In this document: positions 44,966 through 53,104 of the stretch, piece after piece | Position numbering within the stretch: position 1 is the stretch's first letter | Layout: each line of letters begins with the position of its first letter | DNA from: Terriglobus sp. TAA 43 | GTDB taxonomy: Bacteria > Acidobacteriota > Terriglobia > Terriglobales > Acidobacteriaceae | NCBI RefSeq assembly: GCF_000800015.1 | Contig: NZ_JUGR01000001.1 | Location: forward strand, 434,001-498,000 | Direction of reading: 5' to 3' | DNA: 64,000 bases | The notes under the pieces: model-generated | The model's database searches: none | What the model was told of the DNA's origin: nothing | What the model saw: the letters and a program-made list of their open reading frames with translations, nothing else | Translations under genes and position numbers: made by a program

Positions 44966-46218
44966 GGATTCACCTCGGTCGCCGTAGCGTAAGAGAGCTG
45001 GTGCAGCGCATTCTGCGCGTTGGCCTGCGCGTTCAGCGCGGCAAGATTGGTTTGACGGTAGTCCTGCAATGCGGACAGGTAGTCCAGCAGTGTGGCGTTT
45101 CCGTTGCGATATGCGAATTGGATGTTGTCGCGTACGTGTGCGGCTTCTGCCAGATACTTCTGCTGATAACGCGCGTTCTGTTGCACAGCCGCCTGATACG
45201 CGGCGTACGACTGATCGACGTCACTGATGACCTGATTGCGCGCCTGCTGCAGCAACAGCCGACTCGAATCAGCTTCACGCCGCGTGCGTTCTTTCTCACC
45301 CTGGTTGCGATCGAAGATGCGCAACGGAATCTGAAGGTTCGCGCCTACGGTGCTTGCAGTGCCGCTATGTTCATACTCCACGCCAAACTGCGGATCGGTC
45401 TTGCCCATTGCGTCGGCGAGATGAATTGCGGCTTCGTTTGCGTTCACCTGGCGTTGCGCCGCGACCAGATCTGGCCGAGCCGCCAATGCTGCATTTTCCA
45501 ACTGCTGCAAGGAGCTTGCCAGCGCTGGAAGATCGAGCGCTCCGCTGATGTCGAAGGTTGTCAGTACGGAAGGCTCGCCCAGCAACACCTGCAACTGTTC
45601 GCTGGCCTGTGTCAGATTCAGTTGAGCATTCGTCTGATCGTTTTCAAAGCCTGCGAGCTGAAGTTCTACGCGCTCAAAGTCCGTGCGATCGACATCTCCG
45701 GCATCCAGCCGGACCTGCATCAGTTCCACCGTCTTGCGATAGTCGGTGAGATTGTCGTTGGCAATCGTAAGCGCCACCTTCGCCTGCAGCATGCCAGTGA
45801 ATGCCTGTTTAACCGCCAGATCCAGCCCGCGGCGCTGATCGTCCACCTGGGCCGAGGCGACGCCGGTATTGGCTTTTGCTGCGGCAATACGAAGAGAGCG
45901 TTTGCCGCCCACTTCAAACGTCCGCTGTAACCCAACACCATAGAACGGCGGCCCATTCGAGTCGCTGTTGGCAAGACTCATCTGTGTGCCTTCAGCCACA
46001 AGATTCGGATTCAGGCGTAGTCCGGCAGTGATTTCATTCGCCTGAATGGCAGACAGATGTGCCTGGGCACCCAGCAGGCCCGGACTATGCAGTCGTGCAT
46101 AGTCCACCGCCTGTTGCAGCGTAAGCGGTTGCGGCGGGGTAGGCGGAGAGGCTGTCGCTTGTGCATAGACCGCGGGATGCAGTAATACCAGCCCCGCAGA
46201 CAGCAAGATTCGCTTCAT
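44962..46218 (-). CDS. TolC family outer membrane factor (CzcC-like)
   Basis: 418-residue outer membrane channel protein. A signal peptide (MKRILLSAGLVLLHPAVYAQA) is followed by a typical double TolC repeat: LTLQQAVDYARLHSPGLLGAQ at the start and AALAARPDLVAAQRQVNANEA in the second half, with long coiled helices (FERVELQLAGFENDQTNAQLN). It is the first gene of the three-gene efflux operon. Confidence 0.93.
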   Translation of the reverse strand: MKRILLSAGLVLLHPAVYAQATASPPTPPQPLTLQQAVDYARLHSPGLLGAQAHLSAIQANEITAGLRLNPNLVAEGTQMSLANSDSNGPPFYGVGLQRTFEVGGKRSLRIAAAKANTGVASAQVDDQRRGLDLAVKQAFTGMLQAKVALTIANDNLTDYRKTVELMQVRLDAGDVDRTDFERVELQLAGFENDQTNAQLNLTQASEQLQVLLGEPSVLTTFDISGALDLPALASSLQQLENAALAARPDLVAAQRQVNANEAAIHLADAMGKTDPQFGVEYEHSGTASTVGANLQIPLRIFDRNQGEKERTRREADSSRLLLQQARNQVISDVDQSYAAYQAAVQQNARYQQKYLAEAAHVRDNIQFAYRNGNATLLDYLSALQDYRQTNLAALNAQANAQNALHQLSYATATEVNP

Positions 46219-46299
46219 AGGTATGTCGATTCCTCCGCGCTCGATAACGATTGCGGATGCTTCTACTTCAAGATTGGGAAAAGGAGCTTTGAAAACCTG

Positions 46300-46776
46300 T
46301 TACGCGATGCAGTCAAAGGGAGGAGGACGCGGTGACTGCGGGCGGATGGCGACGAGTTCATACATCTTCCAGGCATGACGCCTGCGAGAAAGCGATTCCA
46401 TTCGACGCATCACAGCGCCGAACAACATTGCCAGGAGCAGAAAGGGAAGCAATGCAACGGAAACAGCGGCGCTCCCCGGACGTAATCCGGGAAAGAACTC
46501 TCCATCGGCCTGTTGCCAGGAAGTCTCGGCGGCCATCTTTGCTCGCTGAAGATCGTCGGTCATGGAGACCGCCGGAAACAGCACGATGGCGAGCAGGCCG
46601 ACCACACCCAAAGCAACAGGAAGTGAACAGCGCAACATTCCTCGACGGTTGAACGCAACCGTACTCGCGAACAGGACGCTCACGACGGTCAGCCACAACA
46701 GATTGAGTAGATGTTCCACTATGCGAATGATATCCGACGAGGCGCAAGCCGATTCCAGTTTTTGCTGTAATGGCAC
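46300..46776 (-). CDS. Membrane protein of unknown function upstream of the RND operon
   Basis: 158 residues with probably three transmembrane helices: NLLWLTVVSVLFASTVAF, LPVALGVVGLLAIVLFP and AVSVALLPFLLLAMLFGAV. The loop between the last two is extracytoplasmic. I do not recognise a family, although proteins of similar layout occur ahead of czc-type operons. The start is uncertain; the frame begins with GTG and has no clear ribosome binding site. It lies 81 bases upstream of the TolC-like gene in the same direction, so it may be the operon's first gene. Confidence 0.65.
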   Translation of the reverse strand: MPLQQKLESACASSDIIRIVEHLLNLLWLTVVSVLFASTVAFNRRGMLRCSLPVALGVVGLLAIVLFPAVSMTDDLQRAKMAAETSWQQADGEFFPGLRPGSAAVSVALLPFLLLAMLFGAVMRRMESLSRRRHAWKMYELVAIRPQSPRPPPFDCIA

Positions 46777-47138
46777 CTATGCGGTGACATACGCTGCGAC
46801 GGCACCGCAAGTTTCCACCTGAACCAATCTGGCGGAAACAGATTCATGCGACGATGTTGCTTCTGACCCGCCACACAGTTTTAGTCCTTGGCCATGTAAC
46901 TCACAGGAGTGAAGGGCTTCGGGCCGTACTCAAGAGATTCCGCCAAATCAAACAAACAAAAGGCGCCTTAGATGATACGTCCGATAATGCATATTCTGTA
47001 TCGTGAAGCTGGCCAGCTGATTGAGCCCTATTCCTTTGCGATGATCTGCACCCATCCCCTGAGCCCATTGCAGCCGCGGAGGATTTTTGGGTTCCCATGT
47101 TTGAAACCGCTCATCTGCTAACATCCGGCTAGTCTTTC
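46777..47138. other. Gene-free interval of 362 bases with a possible gene remnant
   Basis: No complete gene, tRNA or strong hairpin is seen. On the minus strand, positions 46881-46967 encode a short protein-like end (YGPKPFTPVSYMAKD then stop) with an in-frame stop upstream and no start codon. It could be the decayed 3' end of a gene, or chance. The interval separates divergently read units, so it should also hold promoters for the glycosyltransferase (plus strand) and the RND operon (minus strand), but no convincing -35/-10 pair was identified by eye. Confidence 0.3.
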
Positions 47139-48299
47139 ATGCGAATTGTCCAAACGGTTTTTGGTGTCTTCCATCATTTCGATCTAGCGCGTGAACTTCA
47201 GCGCCGAGGACATTTAGAGCGAATCTATTCCACGTGGCCGTGGCGGCGGATTCAGCGTGAAGGTCTCCCACACAGCAAGGTCCGTACCTTTCCATGGGTT
47301 CATACGCCCGAGTTCTTGATGAAGCGCGCCGGTATTCTGCCGCAGCCCGTCGAAGACATTACCGGGTATCTGAATGCCCTTAGTTTCGACGAATATGTGA
47401 CAAAGACACTGCCGGAATGCGATGTGCTGATTGGCATTTCCGGTTCGTCATTGAAGGCTGGTCGCCTACTGCAGCAGCGCGGCGGGCGTTTCTTCTGCGA
47501 TCGAGGCTCCTCGCATCAGCGTTATCAGGAGCAGCTTGTCTCGTCGGAGTTCCGGAAATGGGGCGTTCAAGCCCCGGTAAGCGACCCTCGGGACACGGCA
47601 CGTGAAGAAGAAATCTACACGATGGCGGATGGAATTACTGTACCCTCCAGCTTCGCGGCGCGATCTTTCGTGGAGATGGGAATTCCCAGCGAAAAGGTCC
47701 ATACAATCCCTTACGGCGTGCGTCTGGAACGCTTTCAGCCCACGGGTGAGCCGCCCGTAGACCGCCTGGAGATTCTCTTTGTAGGCAACGTTGGGCTGCG
47801 CAAAGGCGTTCCTTACCTCCTGGAGGCGTTTGCGCGGTTGCGGCATCCGAACAAGCGATTGCGAGTTGTCGGCGGTATGAGCCGCGAGTTCCCGGCCGTG
47901 CTGGAACGGTTGCCCAAAGAACACGTCGAGTTCACCGGCATTCTTCCGCAACAGCAAGTGGCTGAAATCATGAGCCGCAGTCACCTGCTGGTGTTGCCCA
48001 GCGTCGAGGAAGGTCTCGCTTTGGTTCAAGGCCAGGCACTGGCCTGCGGATGCCCGGTGCTGGCTACCACCAACACCGGCGGCGAAGACCTGTTTCATGA
48101 TGAGGTGGAAGGATTTATCGTTCCAATCCGTGACGTCGAGGCACTGACAGATCGCATGGAACGGATCGCGCAGGATCCTGCATTACAGCAACGACTGCGT
48201 GCCGCAGGACTGGAACGGGTCAAGCATCTTGGTGGATGGGAAACCTACGGTGATCGTTGGGAGAAGCTGCTGCAAAACAGCCTCACGGCGAAGCGTTAG
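47139..48299 (+). CDS. Glycosyltransferase family 4 protein
   Basis: 386-residue GT-B fold glycosyltransferase. The acceptor half includes the Gly-rich start VFGVFHHFDLAREL. The donor half has LEILFVGNVGLRKGVPYLLEAF and the family motif around EEGLALVQGQALACGCPV, with GGEDLF for sugar-nucleotide binding. It likely transfers a sugar from a nucleotide donor to a lipid or polysaccharide acceptor; the sugar cannot be deduced. No signal or membrane segment is present. It stands alone, without a polysaccharide cluster. Its stop shares four bases with the convergent thiS gene. Confidence 0.9.
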   Translation: MRIVQTVFGVFHHFDLARELQRRGHLERIYSTWPWRRIQREGLPHSKVRTFPWVHTPEFLMKRAGILPQPVEDITGYLNALSFDEYVTKTLPECDVLIGISGSSLKAGRLLQQRGGRFFCDRGSSHQRYQEQLVSSEFRKWGVQAPVSDPRDTAREEEIYTMADGITVPSSFAARSFVEMGIPSEKVHTIPYGVRLERFQPTGEPPVDRLEILFVGNVGLRKGVPYLLEAFARLRHPNKRLRVVGGMSREFPAVLERLPKEHVEFTGILPQQQVAEIMSRSHLLVLPSVEEGLALVQGQALACGCPVLATTNTGGEDLFHDEVEGFIVPIRDVEALTDRMERIAQDPALQQRLRAAGLERVKHLGGWETYGDRWEKLLQNSLTAKR

Positions 48300-48523
48300 C
48301 CACGACCGCCTCCGACGAAATGAACTAACTCGATCCGGTCGCCAGTGGCCAGCGGCGTCTCTGGCCACGCGGTGCGCGGCACAATTTCCCCATTGCGTTC
48401 CAGTGCGACCCGGTCGGCCCTGAATCCGAGCGATGCAATCAGTTCCGCAATCGTTGGTTGCTGGCCCAGTTCGGTGAGGTGACGTTCGCTCCCGTTGAGC
48501 GTGACAACTATCGGTTCCGACAT
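48296..48523 (-). CDS. thiS: Sulfur carrier protein ThiS
   Basis: 75-residue ubiquitin-like protein that carries sulfur for the thiazole part of thiamine. ITVxLNG-like VTLNGSERH, TIAELIASLG, VALERNGEIVPRTAW and GDRIELVHFVGGG are all typical. The usual ending is Gly-Gly, which ThiF adenylates; here the protein ends in GGGRG, with Arg-Gly after the glycines. Either the last residues are trimmed or the RG end is used. No thiF, thiG or thiH is present in the window. Confidence 0.88.
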   Translation of the reverse strand: MSEPIVVTLNGSERHLTELGQQPTIAELIASLGFRADRVALERNGEIVPRTAWPETPLATGDRIELVHFVGGGRG

Positions 48524-48551
48524 ACTTTCAGCTTACCAAGCTGACGTTTGC

Positions 48552-48893
48552 CTAGCGAGTTGGGCTGGGTGCGGAATGCAAACGTCGCATGAGTGTACGC
48601 TGCAGTCTGTGTTGCCAGCCCATAACCTCTTCGCAATCCGCAAATACTGCCCGCGAGCATGCCATGAGGGTGTGGACTGCCTCTGCGTCAGCCGGCGAAT
48701 CCCATGTCTCGTACAGGCGCGAATCCACCAGGTATTCGATTGCGTGGCCTAACGTTTCCAGAGCGCGTCCCTGCGAAAGTGTGGGTTTGCGCTGCGGCGA
48801 CGAAGAACGCTGCGGCTGCTGTGAAGGCAGCTTCGGTGCAAACTGGGGGCACGGAAGCATGGGGGCGGTGAGAATATTGGCAGCGCTGGACAT
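48552..48893 (-). CDS. Small protein of unknown function between thiS and thiD
   Basis: 113 residues. After a Pro/Ser-rich start, a helical region follows (TLGHAIEYLVDSRLYETW, DAEAVHTLMACSRAVFADC). I do not recognise a family. It sits 28 bases upstream of thiS and 31 bases downstream of thiD on the same strand, so it is probably part of the thi transcript. Confidence 0.65.
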   Translation of the reverse strand: MSSAANILTAPMLPCPQFAPKLPSQQPQRSSSPQRKPTLSQGRALETLGHAIEYLVDSRLYETWDSPADAEAVHTLMACSRAVFADCEEVMGWQHRLQRTLMRRLHSAPSPTR

Positions 48894-48924
48894 GTCCCTC
48901 TCATCGGCGCCCAGGGGCCATTCA

Positions 48925-49740
48925 TCAGTGAGATGTGTGTCGCAAAATAGGCCACAACAGGTTCATGGGGCCACGTCCTCCACCGCGAGGTGTTGCGGAA
49001 CGCATCGCTTCCGTTACGAACGCTTTCGCCTGGCGTGCGGCATCCACCGCGGGCAAGCCTTGCAACAGATGACACAGCATCGAAGAAGAAAATGCGCATC
49101 CGGTTCCGTGGGTTGCGCGCGTCTCAATGCGCTCTCCACTCAAGCTTGTCCAAACGTCATCTGCAAACACGAGATCGTCTGGCTTCGCGCGGTCTCCACC
49201 GGTCACCACAACGGCACATCCAAACCGTAGCGCAAGCTGTTCCCCTGCGGCTTGAATACTGGCGTCATCGACACACGGTAAGTCGGTAAGGAGCGCAAGT
49301 TCGCCAACATTAGGAGTAACGACATCTACAAGAGGTAGGAGCTCTGCTCGAAGTTGTCGCAGGCCATCTCCATCCAGCAGCGGTGCGCCAGAGGACGAGC
49401 GAATGACCGGGTCGAGAACAACGACCGGCCTCTTCCCTTCGCAACCACTAAGATAGCGAACAACTTCCGCGACCTGTTCCGTTCCGCCCAACATGCCAAT
49501 CTTGATGCCGTGTGGCGGCAGGTCCTCGTGCAGAGTTTCGAGCGTTTCGCGCAACAGTAGCGCATCAACCGGCTGAACCTTGCGCACACCAAGCGTGGAT
49601 TGAACCGTGAGCGCGCTGATCGCGGAGGTGCCGAATACCCCGTGCGCTGCAAACACCTGCAGGTCTGCGGTAATGCCCGCGCCGGACGACGGATCAAAAC
49701 CCGCAATGGTCAGCGCCGTCTTCTGTGGCAGAGTGTTCAT
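48925..49740 (-). CDS. thiD: Hydroxymethylpyrimidine/phosphomethylpyrimidine kinase
   Basis: Phosphorylates HMP and HMP-phosphate for thiamine synthesis (EC 2.7.1.49/2.7.4.7). The 271-residue ribokinase-fold enzyme has ALTIAGFDPSSGAGITADL, GIKIGMLG, VLDPVIRSSSGAPLL, VTPNVGELALL and the anion-hole motif ATHGTGCAFSSSM. The start at 49740 fits the family; a longer frame overlaps the divergent pyrF gene. The first gene of a thiD-unknown-thiS order. No TPP riboswitch is seen in the 30 bases before it. Confidence 0.94.
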   Translation of the reverse strand: MNTLPQKTALTIAGFDPSSGAGITADLQVFAAHGVFGTSAISALTVQSTLGVRKVQPVDALLLRETLETLHEDLPPHGIKIGMLGGTEQVAEVVRYLSGCEGKRPVVVLDPVIRSSSGAPLLDGDGLRQLRAELLPLVDVVTPNVGELALLTDLPCVDDASIQAAGEQLALRFGCAVVVTGGDRAKPDDLVFADDVWTSLSGERIETRATHGTGCAFSSSMLCHLLQGLPAVDAARQAKAFVTEAMRSATPRGGGRGPMNLLWPILRHTSH

Positions 49741-49770
49741 CCATTTCAGGATAGCCGCTACACTGAAGGC

Positions 49771-50475
49771 ATGAACCCAGCCGATCAGCTCATTGTGGCC
49801 CTTGATTTTCCGAATCGAACGCAAGCGTTGGATATGGTTGAGCGGCTTAATGGCCAGATCCGCTGGTTCAAGGTCGGGTTGGAACTGTATCTGGCAGAGG
49901 GTCTCTCCATTGTGGAAGCGATTCGCTCGCGGGGGCACGAGGTCTTTCTGGATCTGAAACTGCACGATATCCCGAATACGGTTGCGGGCGCAGTTCGCTC
50001 TGCTGCTGCCAGTGGAGCGGGGTTGCTAACGCTGCATGCCTCTGGTGGCCCGGCCATGCTTGCAGCCGCCAGGCGTGCTGCCGATGAGTTGGACTATGCT
50101 CCGCGCCTGCTCGCTGTCACCGTGTTGACGAGCATGGACAAGCATCAACTAACGGCCACCGGCATCGATGCGTCGCCTGCAAGCCAGGTGTTGTTACTGG
50201 GCGAGATGGCTACGGCCGCCGGTATTGATGGCCTTGTCTGTTCTCCGGAGGAAGTTGGGATTCTTCGTGTCAGCAAAGCCCAGGATGCGCTTCTGGTGGT
50301 GCCGGGCATTCGTCCCACGGCCACAACGGTGGCAGACGATCAGAGCCGCATAGCTACGCCGGGGGATGCGATTCGTAGGGGTGCAAGCATGCTGGTGGTA
50401 GGACGTCCTATCACCAAAGCGGCTGATCCAGCAGCAGCGGCAACAGCCATTCTGAAAGAAATCGAGACGGCATAG
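49771..50475 (+). CDS. pyrF: Orotidine 5'-phosphate decarboxylase
   Basis: Last step of UMP synthesis (EC 4.1.1.23). The 234-residue TIM-barrel enzyme has the catalytic motif FLDLKLHDIPNTV, the substrate Lys in RWFKVGLELYL, and the phosphate-binding end VVPGIRP and GASMLVVGRPIT. It is the short PyrF type I of bacteria. The start at 49771 gives the family length. It is divergent from thiD, with only 30 bases between the two start codons. Confidence 0.95.
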   Translation: MNPADQLIVALDFPNRTQALDMVERLNGQIRWFKVGLELYLAEGLSIVEAIRSRGHEVFLDLKLHDIPNTVAGAVRSAAASGAGLLTLHASGGPAMLAAARRAADELDYAPRLLAVTVLTSMDKHQLTATGIDASPASQVLLLGEMATAAGIDGLVCSPEEVGILRVSKAQDALLVVPGIRPTATTVADDQSRIATPGDAIRRGASMLVVGRPITKAADPAAAATAILKEIETA

Positions 50476-50494
50476 CCAAGGTTACAAAAAGAGA

Positions 50495-50516
50495 AAAGCC
50501 CGGATAACCGGGCTTT
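50495..50516. terminator. Terminator hairpin between pyrF and the zinc ribbon gene
   Basis: A perfect 9-bp stem (AAAGCCCGG and complement) with loop ATAA. It lies between convergent genes and may serve both. The A-run on one side and TTT on the other fit a bidirectional terminator. Confidence 0.7.
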
Positions 50517-50536
50517 CGCATACTTCAAGTGCTGGT

Positions 50537-50716
50537 TTAGAGGCGCTCGAAGAAGTCACACGCTGAGCAGGAGATATACATGCCGCCCGGGGTGCCGCGA
50601 TCGCGGTCCTTGACTCGCTTCACGATACGGGTTGGCTTGCCGCACTTCGGGCAATCCGTGCTCTTGGTGGTGTCCATCGCTTTCTTGCGATCACCGGTTT
50701 TGGCAATCTTGGCCAT
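50537..50716 (-). CDS. Small zinc ribbon protein
   Basis: 59-residue protein: MAKIAKTGDRKKAMDTTKS, then CPKCGKPTRIVKRVKDR and CSACDFFERL at the end. Two CxxC pairs 24 residues apart form a predicted zinc ribbon, and the N-terminus is very basic. The family is not recognised beyond the zinc ribbon type; such small proteins bind nucleic acid or other proteins. AAGGGAA precedes the start codon. It faces the pyrF terminator. Confidence 0.72.
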   Translation of the reverse strand: MAKIAKTGDRKKAMDTTKSTDCPKCGKPTRIVKRVKDRDRGTPGGMYISCSACDFFERL

Positions 50717-50858
50717 GGGTAGTTCCCTTCGGTTGGCGTCTTCCTTACGCCGAAAAATGTGATTCGCGACTGGTCCCGGCTAAGAAGCCGGTCTGCGGGC
50801 GTTACGTGGAGAACGCAGGCCCTGTCGCGCAACCTTTTCATTCTATCCCAACAGTAAG

Positions 50859-51971
50859 CTACTGCAGATGCGGTGCGTCGTTCACTGCAACCTTATCCGC
50901 TTTCGGTTTCGCCGGAACTGGCGCAGTTTGATCCGCGGGCCGGTCAGAAGGAAGCCGGAGAGAAGGAGCCTTTGGCTTTGCTTCTGTTTCCTCGGTTCCG
51001 GTTTTTGCATCTCCGAGCGATACTTCGTGCGTCAGCGCAGGATCTCGATATCCGGCAAGTTGATCCTTGTCATGCACTTCAATTGGCTTGCCCAATGCGG
51101 CCAGCTTCGTCAGCACCACGCGATCGGCGCGGAAACGCACAAAACGTATCGACTGTGGTGTCTTGCCATAGATCCATTCCTCGAACACCTCGCCGTCGCT
51201 ACTTTCTGCGGCACGCTCACGCAGTTTGGTGTCCGGTTGTCCCAAAGAGGCAAGCACCATGCGGCGATTCATCCCCACCAGGACCTCATGTTCCAGGATC
51301 GCGTTGCGGATGGGATCAGGAAGCGTGTCGGCATAGGCCTGCTCTGAAGTCTTCAGGCCAAAGTCGAGCAGAGGCTCCAGCAATGCCTTCACCTCCGCGG
51401 CGGATACACGTGGTGTCCGACCTTCAAACAGCAGGGTGATGCGCGTTCCCGTTGGACGTTCGCCCATCACACCGTCGCCCGCCAGCGGGACGTCATTGAT
51501 AGAGATGTGGCGCAGGAATCGATGCGGCAGGTAAGGACCGCCGTTGATGTCGATATCGATACGGTCCGCGAGAATGTTGATGTCGGTGACCATGATGCGA
51601 TCACCTGCAGCCGCGCTCATGCCGTCCTTGAACATGCGTCTCTTCAGGCTGTCGTTATCGACGGTGAGGCGTCCGTTTGCGTGAATTACAAGTCCAGGCG
51701 CGCCCAATGGCAGGGACCGATGGGCGAATCCCTGTTCCATCAGCAGCATGCGCACCAGCTCGCGCTTGCCTGCAATGTCCATGGGATCCTGTGTGTATTC
51801 CACGCGGGTTGGCTTGAAGTCACGAAGAGGATCGCCAACAGAAGTGTCTGGGCCAACAACAAAGACATCCCGTTGCGGCATTGGCCCTACAGTCTGTGCC
51901 TGTTGCGCAAGGAGGACGCAACTGCCCGTGGCAGCAATACCAAACACGACGGCGGCAATTGTGTGACGCAT
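50859..51971 (-). CDS. Secreted protein of unknown function
   Basis: 370 residues. A signal peptide (MRHTIAAVVFGIAATGSCVLLAQQ) is followed by a body with no recognised domain. The C-terminal 70 residues are Pro/Lys/Glu-rich and probably disordered. A middle region (GMNRRMVLASLGQPDTKLRER) resembles the SmpA/BamE-like motif (GMTRxQVxxxLGxPxx), which is linked to outer membrane assembly, but the match is short. The start is taken as ATG 51971; a GTG nine codons upstream is also possible. It follows the CPBP-like membrane gene in the same direction. Confidence 0.7.
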   Translation of the reverse strand: MRHTIAAVVFGIAATGSCVLLAQQAQTVGPMPQRDVFVVGPDTSVGDPLRDFKPTRVEYTQDPMDIAGKRELVRMLLMEQGFAHRSLPLGAPGLVIHANGRLTVDNDSLKRRMFKDGMSAAAGDRIMVTDINILADRIDIDINGGPYLPHRFLRHISINDVPLAGDGVMGERPTGTRITLLFEGRTPRVSAAEVKALLEPLLDFGLKTSEQAYADTLPDPIRNAILEHEVLVGMNRRMVLASLGQPDTKLRERAAESSDGEVFEEWIYGKTPQSIRFVRFRADRVVLTKLAALGKPIEVHDKDQLAGYRDPALTHEVSLGDAKTGTEETEAKPKAPSLRLPSDRPADQTAPVPAKPKADKVAVNDAPHLQ

Positions 51972-52051
51972 GGGACGGGGCACCCCGATGACAGGCACTG
52001 TAGACCTAACACATGCCCTAATGCAAGTCCGGTGCAGCAGGTGGCCTGTTG

Positions 52052-53059
52052 TTACGCTGGATCGCGAGGTTCGCTATACGGAATCTGCGGAGCTTGCAGT
52101 CCGCCGATCTGGATCAAAGGAGCTGCGGCGGCCTGTCGCTTCTCTTCCCGCTGGTGCTCTGCCGGCGGCGCTACATCCATTGGGCGCCCCGCGCCTTCCA
52201 GCGGCTGCCACGTGTAATGCCACGCGTATTCCTTTGTGAGTCGGAAGACGACTACAAGAGCGACGACGAGTACCAACACTGTAACAAGGGATGCTTCCGG
52301 GCCGAATGGCCCACCGGTCAACCAGACGGGACCGTCTGACCCGCTTTGAATGAAACCGAACGTGACCGGTGTATACGGCGAGTTGAAGCCGAAAAGGATC
52401 TGCAACACAACCGACCAACCCAGCTGCACACCCAGCGAAAACCAGAGGGCGCGTGTCCGCAGAAAGCCCGTGACAAAAATCGACGCAGCCAGCACCATGA
52501 CCGGGAGTGTTCTTCCCTGCGATGCTGTGCCGGTGATGGCCAGCATGGTCACCACAAAGATGACAGCAGCGGCAGCCCAGCCGGGGCTGGAGGCTTTGAC
52601 CAGCGTCTGAAGAGGAAGCCCGGCCAGCACCAATTGCACTACGAGAGCAAAGACAAACAGGACAGCAACACTCAACAGGGTTCGCAGAAGCGTCGGCCCA
52701 TTGAAGAGGAATTGCATAGAGAGGTTGCCGGTCAGGAGCGCCGGCAGAACCAGCGCAATGGCAATCCCCCAGCCCAAAGCTACGCCGCGTCCGATCTCCC
52801 CTGCGATTCCTGGACGACGCACGAAACCAAGGCTGCTGAGCGGTCGAAGCTCTGGCACCCAAACCCTTGCCAGGGCATAAAATCCACCCGCAAGAAGAAG
52901 TGCGGCGACTACCTCACGCACAAAGTCGGTCCACATCGCGGGCACAAGCTGCGACAGTTCGCTTGCAGAGAGCAGCGAAAGCACCGTCCATGCGGCGGAC
53001 AATAGAAATGTCGCCGCCGGACGTGATGGTTTGTGCAGAGAGTGTTTTGCAAATGGCAT
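52052..53059 (-). CDS. Multi-pass membrane protein, degenerate CPBP-like
   Basis: 335 residues with about eight transmembrane helices and a polar C-terminal tail (HQREEKRQAAAAPLIQIGG). The order of helices and a segment such as RTRALWFSLGVQLGWSVVLQ recall the CPBP intramembrane protease family (Abi), but the defining EExxxR is missing (VVQLVLAGLPLQTLV) and the second-motif His is Gln. If related, it is unlikely to be a protease. The function is unknown. It lies between accA and the secreted gene. Confidence 0.6.
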   Translation of the reverse strand: MPFAKHSLHKPSRPAATFLLSAAWTVLSLLSASELSQLVPAMWTDFVREVVAALLLAGGFYALARVWVPELRPLSSLGFVRRPGIAGEIGRGVALGWGIAIALVLPALLTGNLSMQFLFNGPTLLRTLLSVAVLFVFALVVQLVLAGLPLQTLVKASSPGWAAAAVIFVVTMLAITGTASQGRTLPVMVLAASIFVTGFLRTRALWFSLGVQLGWSVVLQILFGFNSPYTPVTFGFIQSGSDGPVWLTGGPFGPEASLVTVLVLVVALVVVFRLTKEYAWHYTWQPLEGAGRPMDVAPPAEHQREEKRQAAAAPLIQIGGLQAPQIPYSEPRDPA

Positions 53060-53104
53060 CCGTACGCCTTCCCAGAGGGGTTCCGGTATTAGACGAGGGC
53101 AGCC

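Noticed and set aside
45001-45930. Plus-strand frame of 309 codons opposite the TolC-like gene
   Set aside because: It is antisense to a clear outer membrane factor with signal peptide and operon context; the Arg/Cys/Leu-rich translation is not protein-like.
48524-49770. TPP riboswitch considered near thiD and thiS
   Set aside because: Only 30 bases separate the thiD and pyrF start codons, and no THI-box core (such as CTGAGA with ACCTGATC) is seen there or before thiS.
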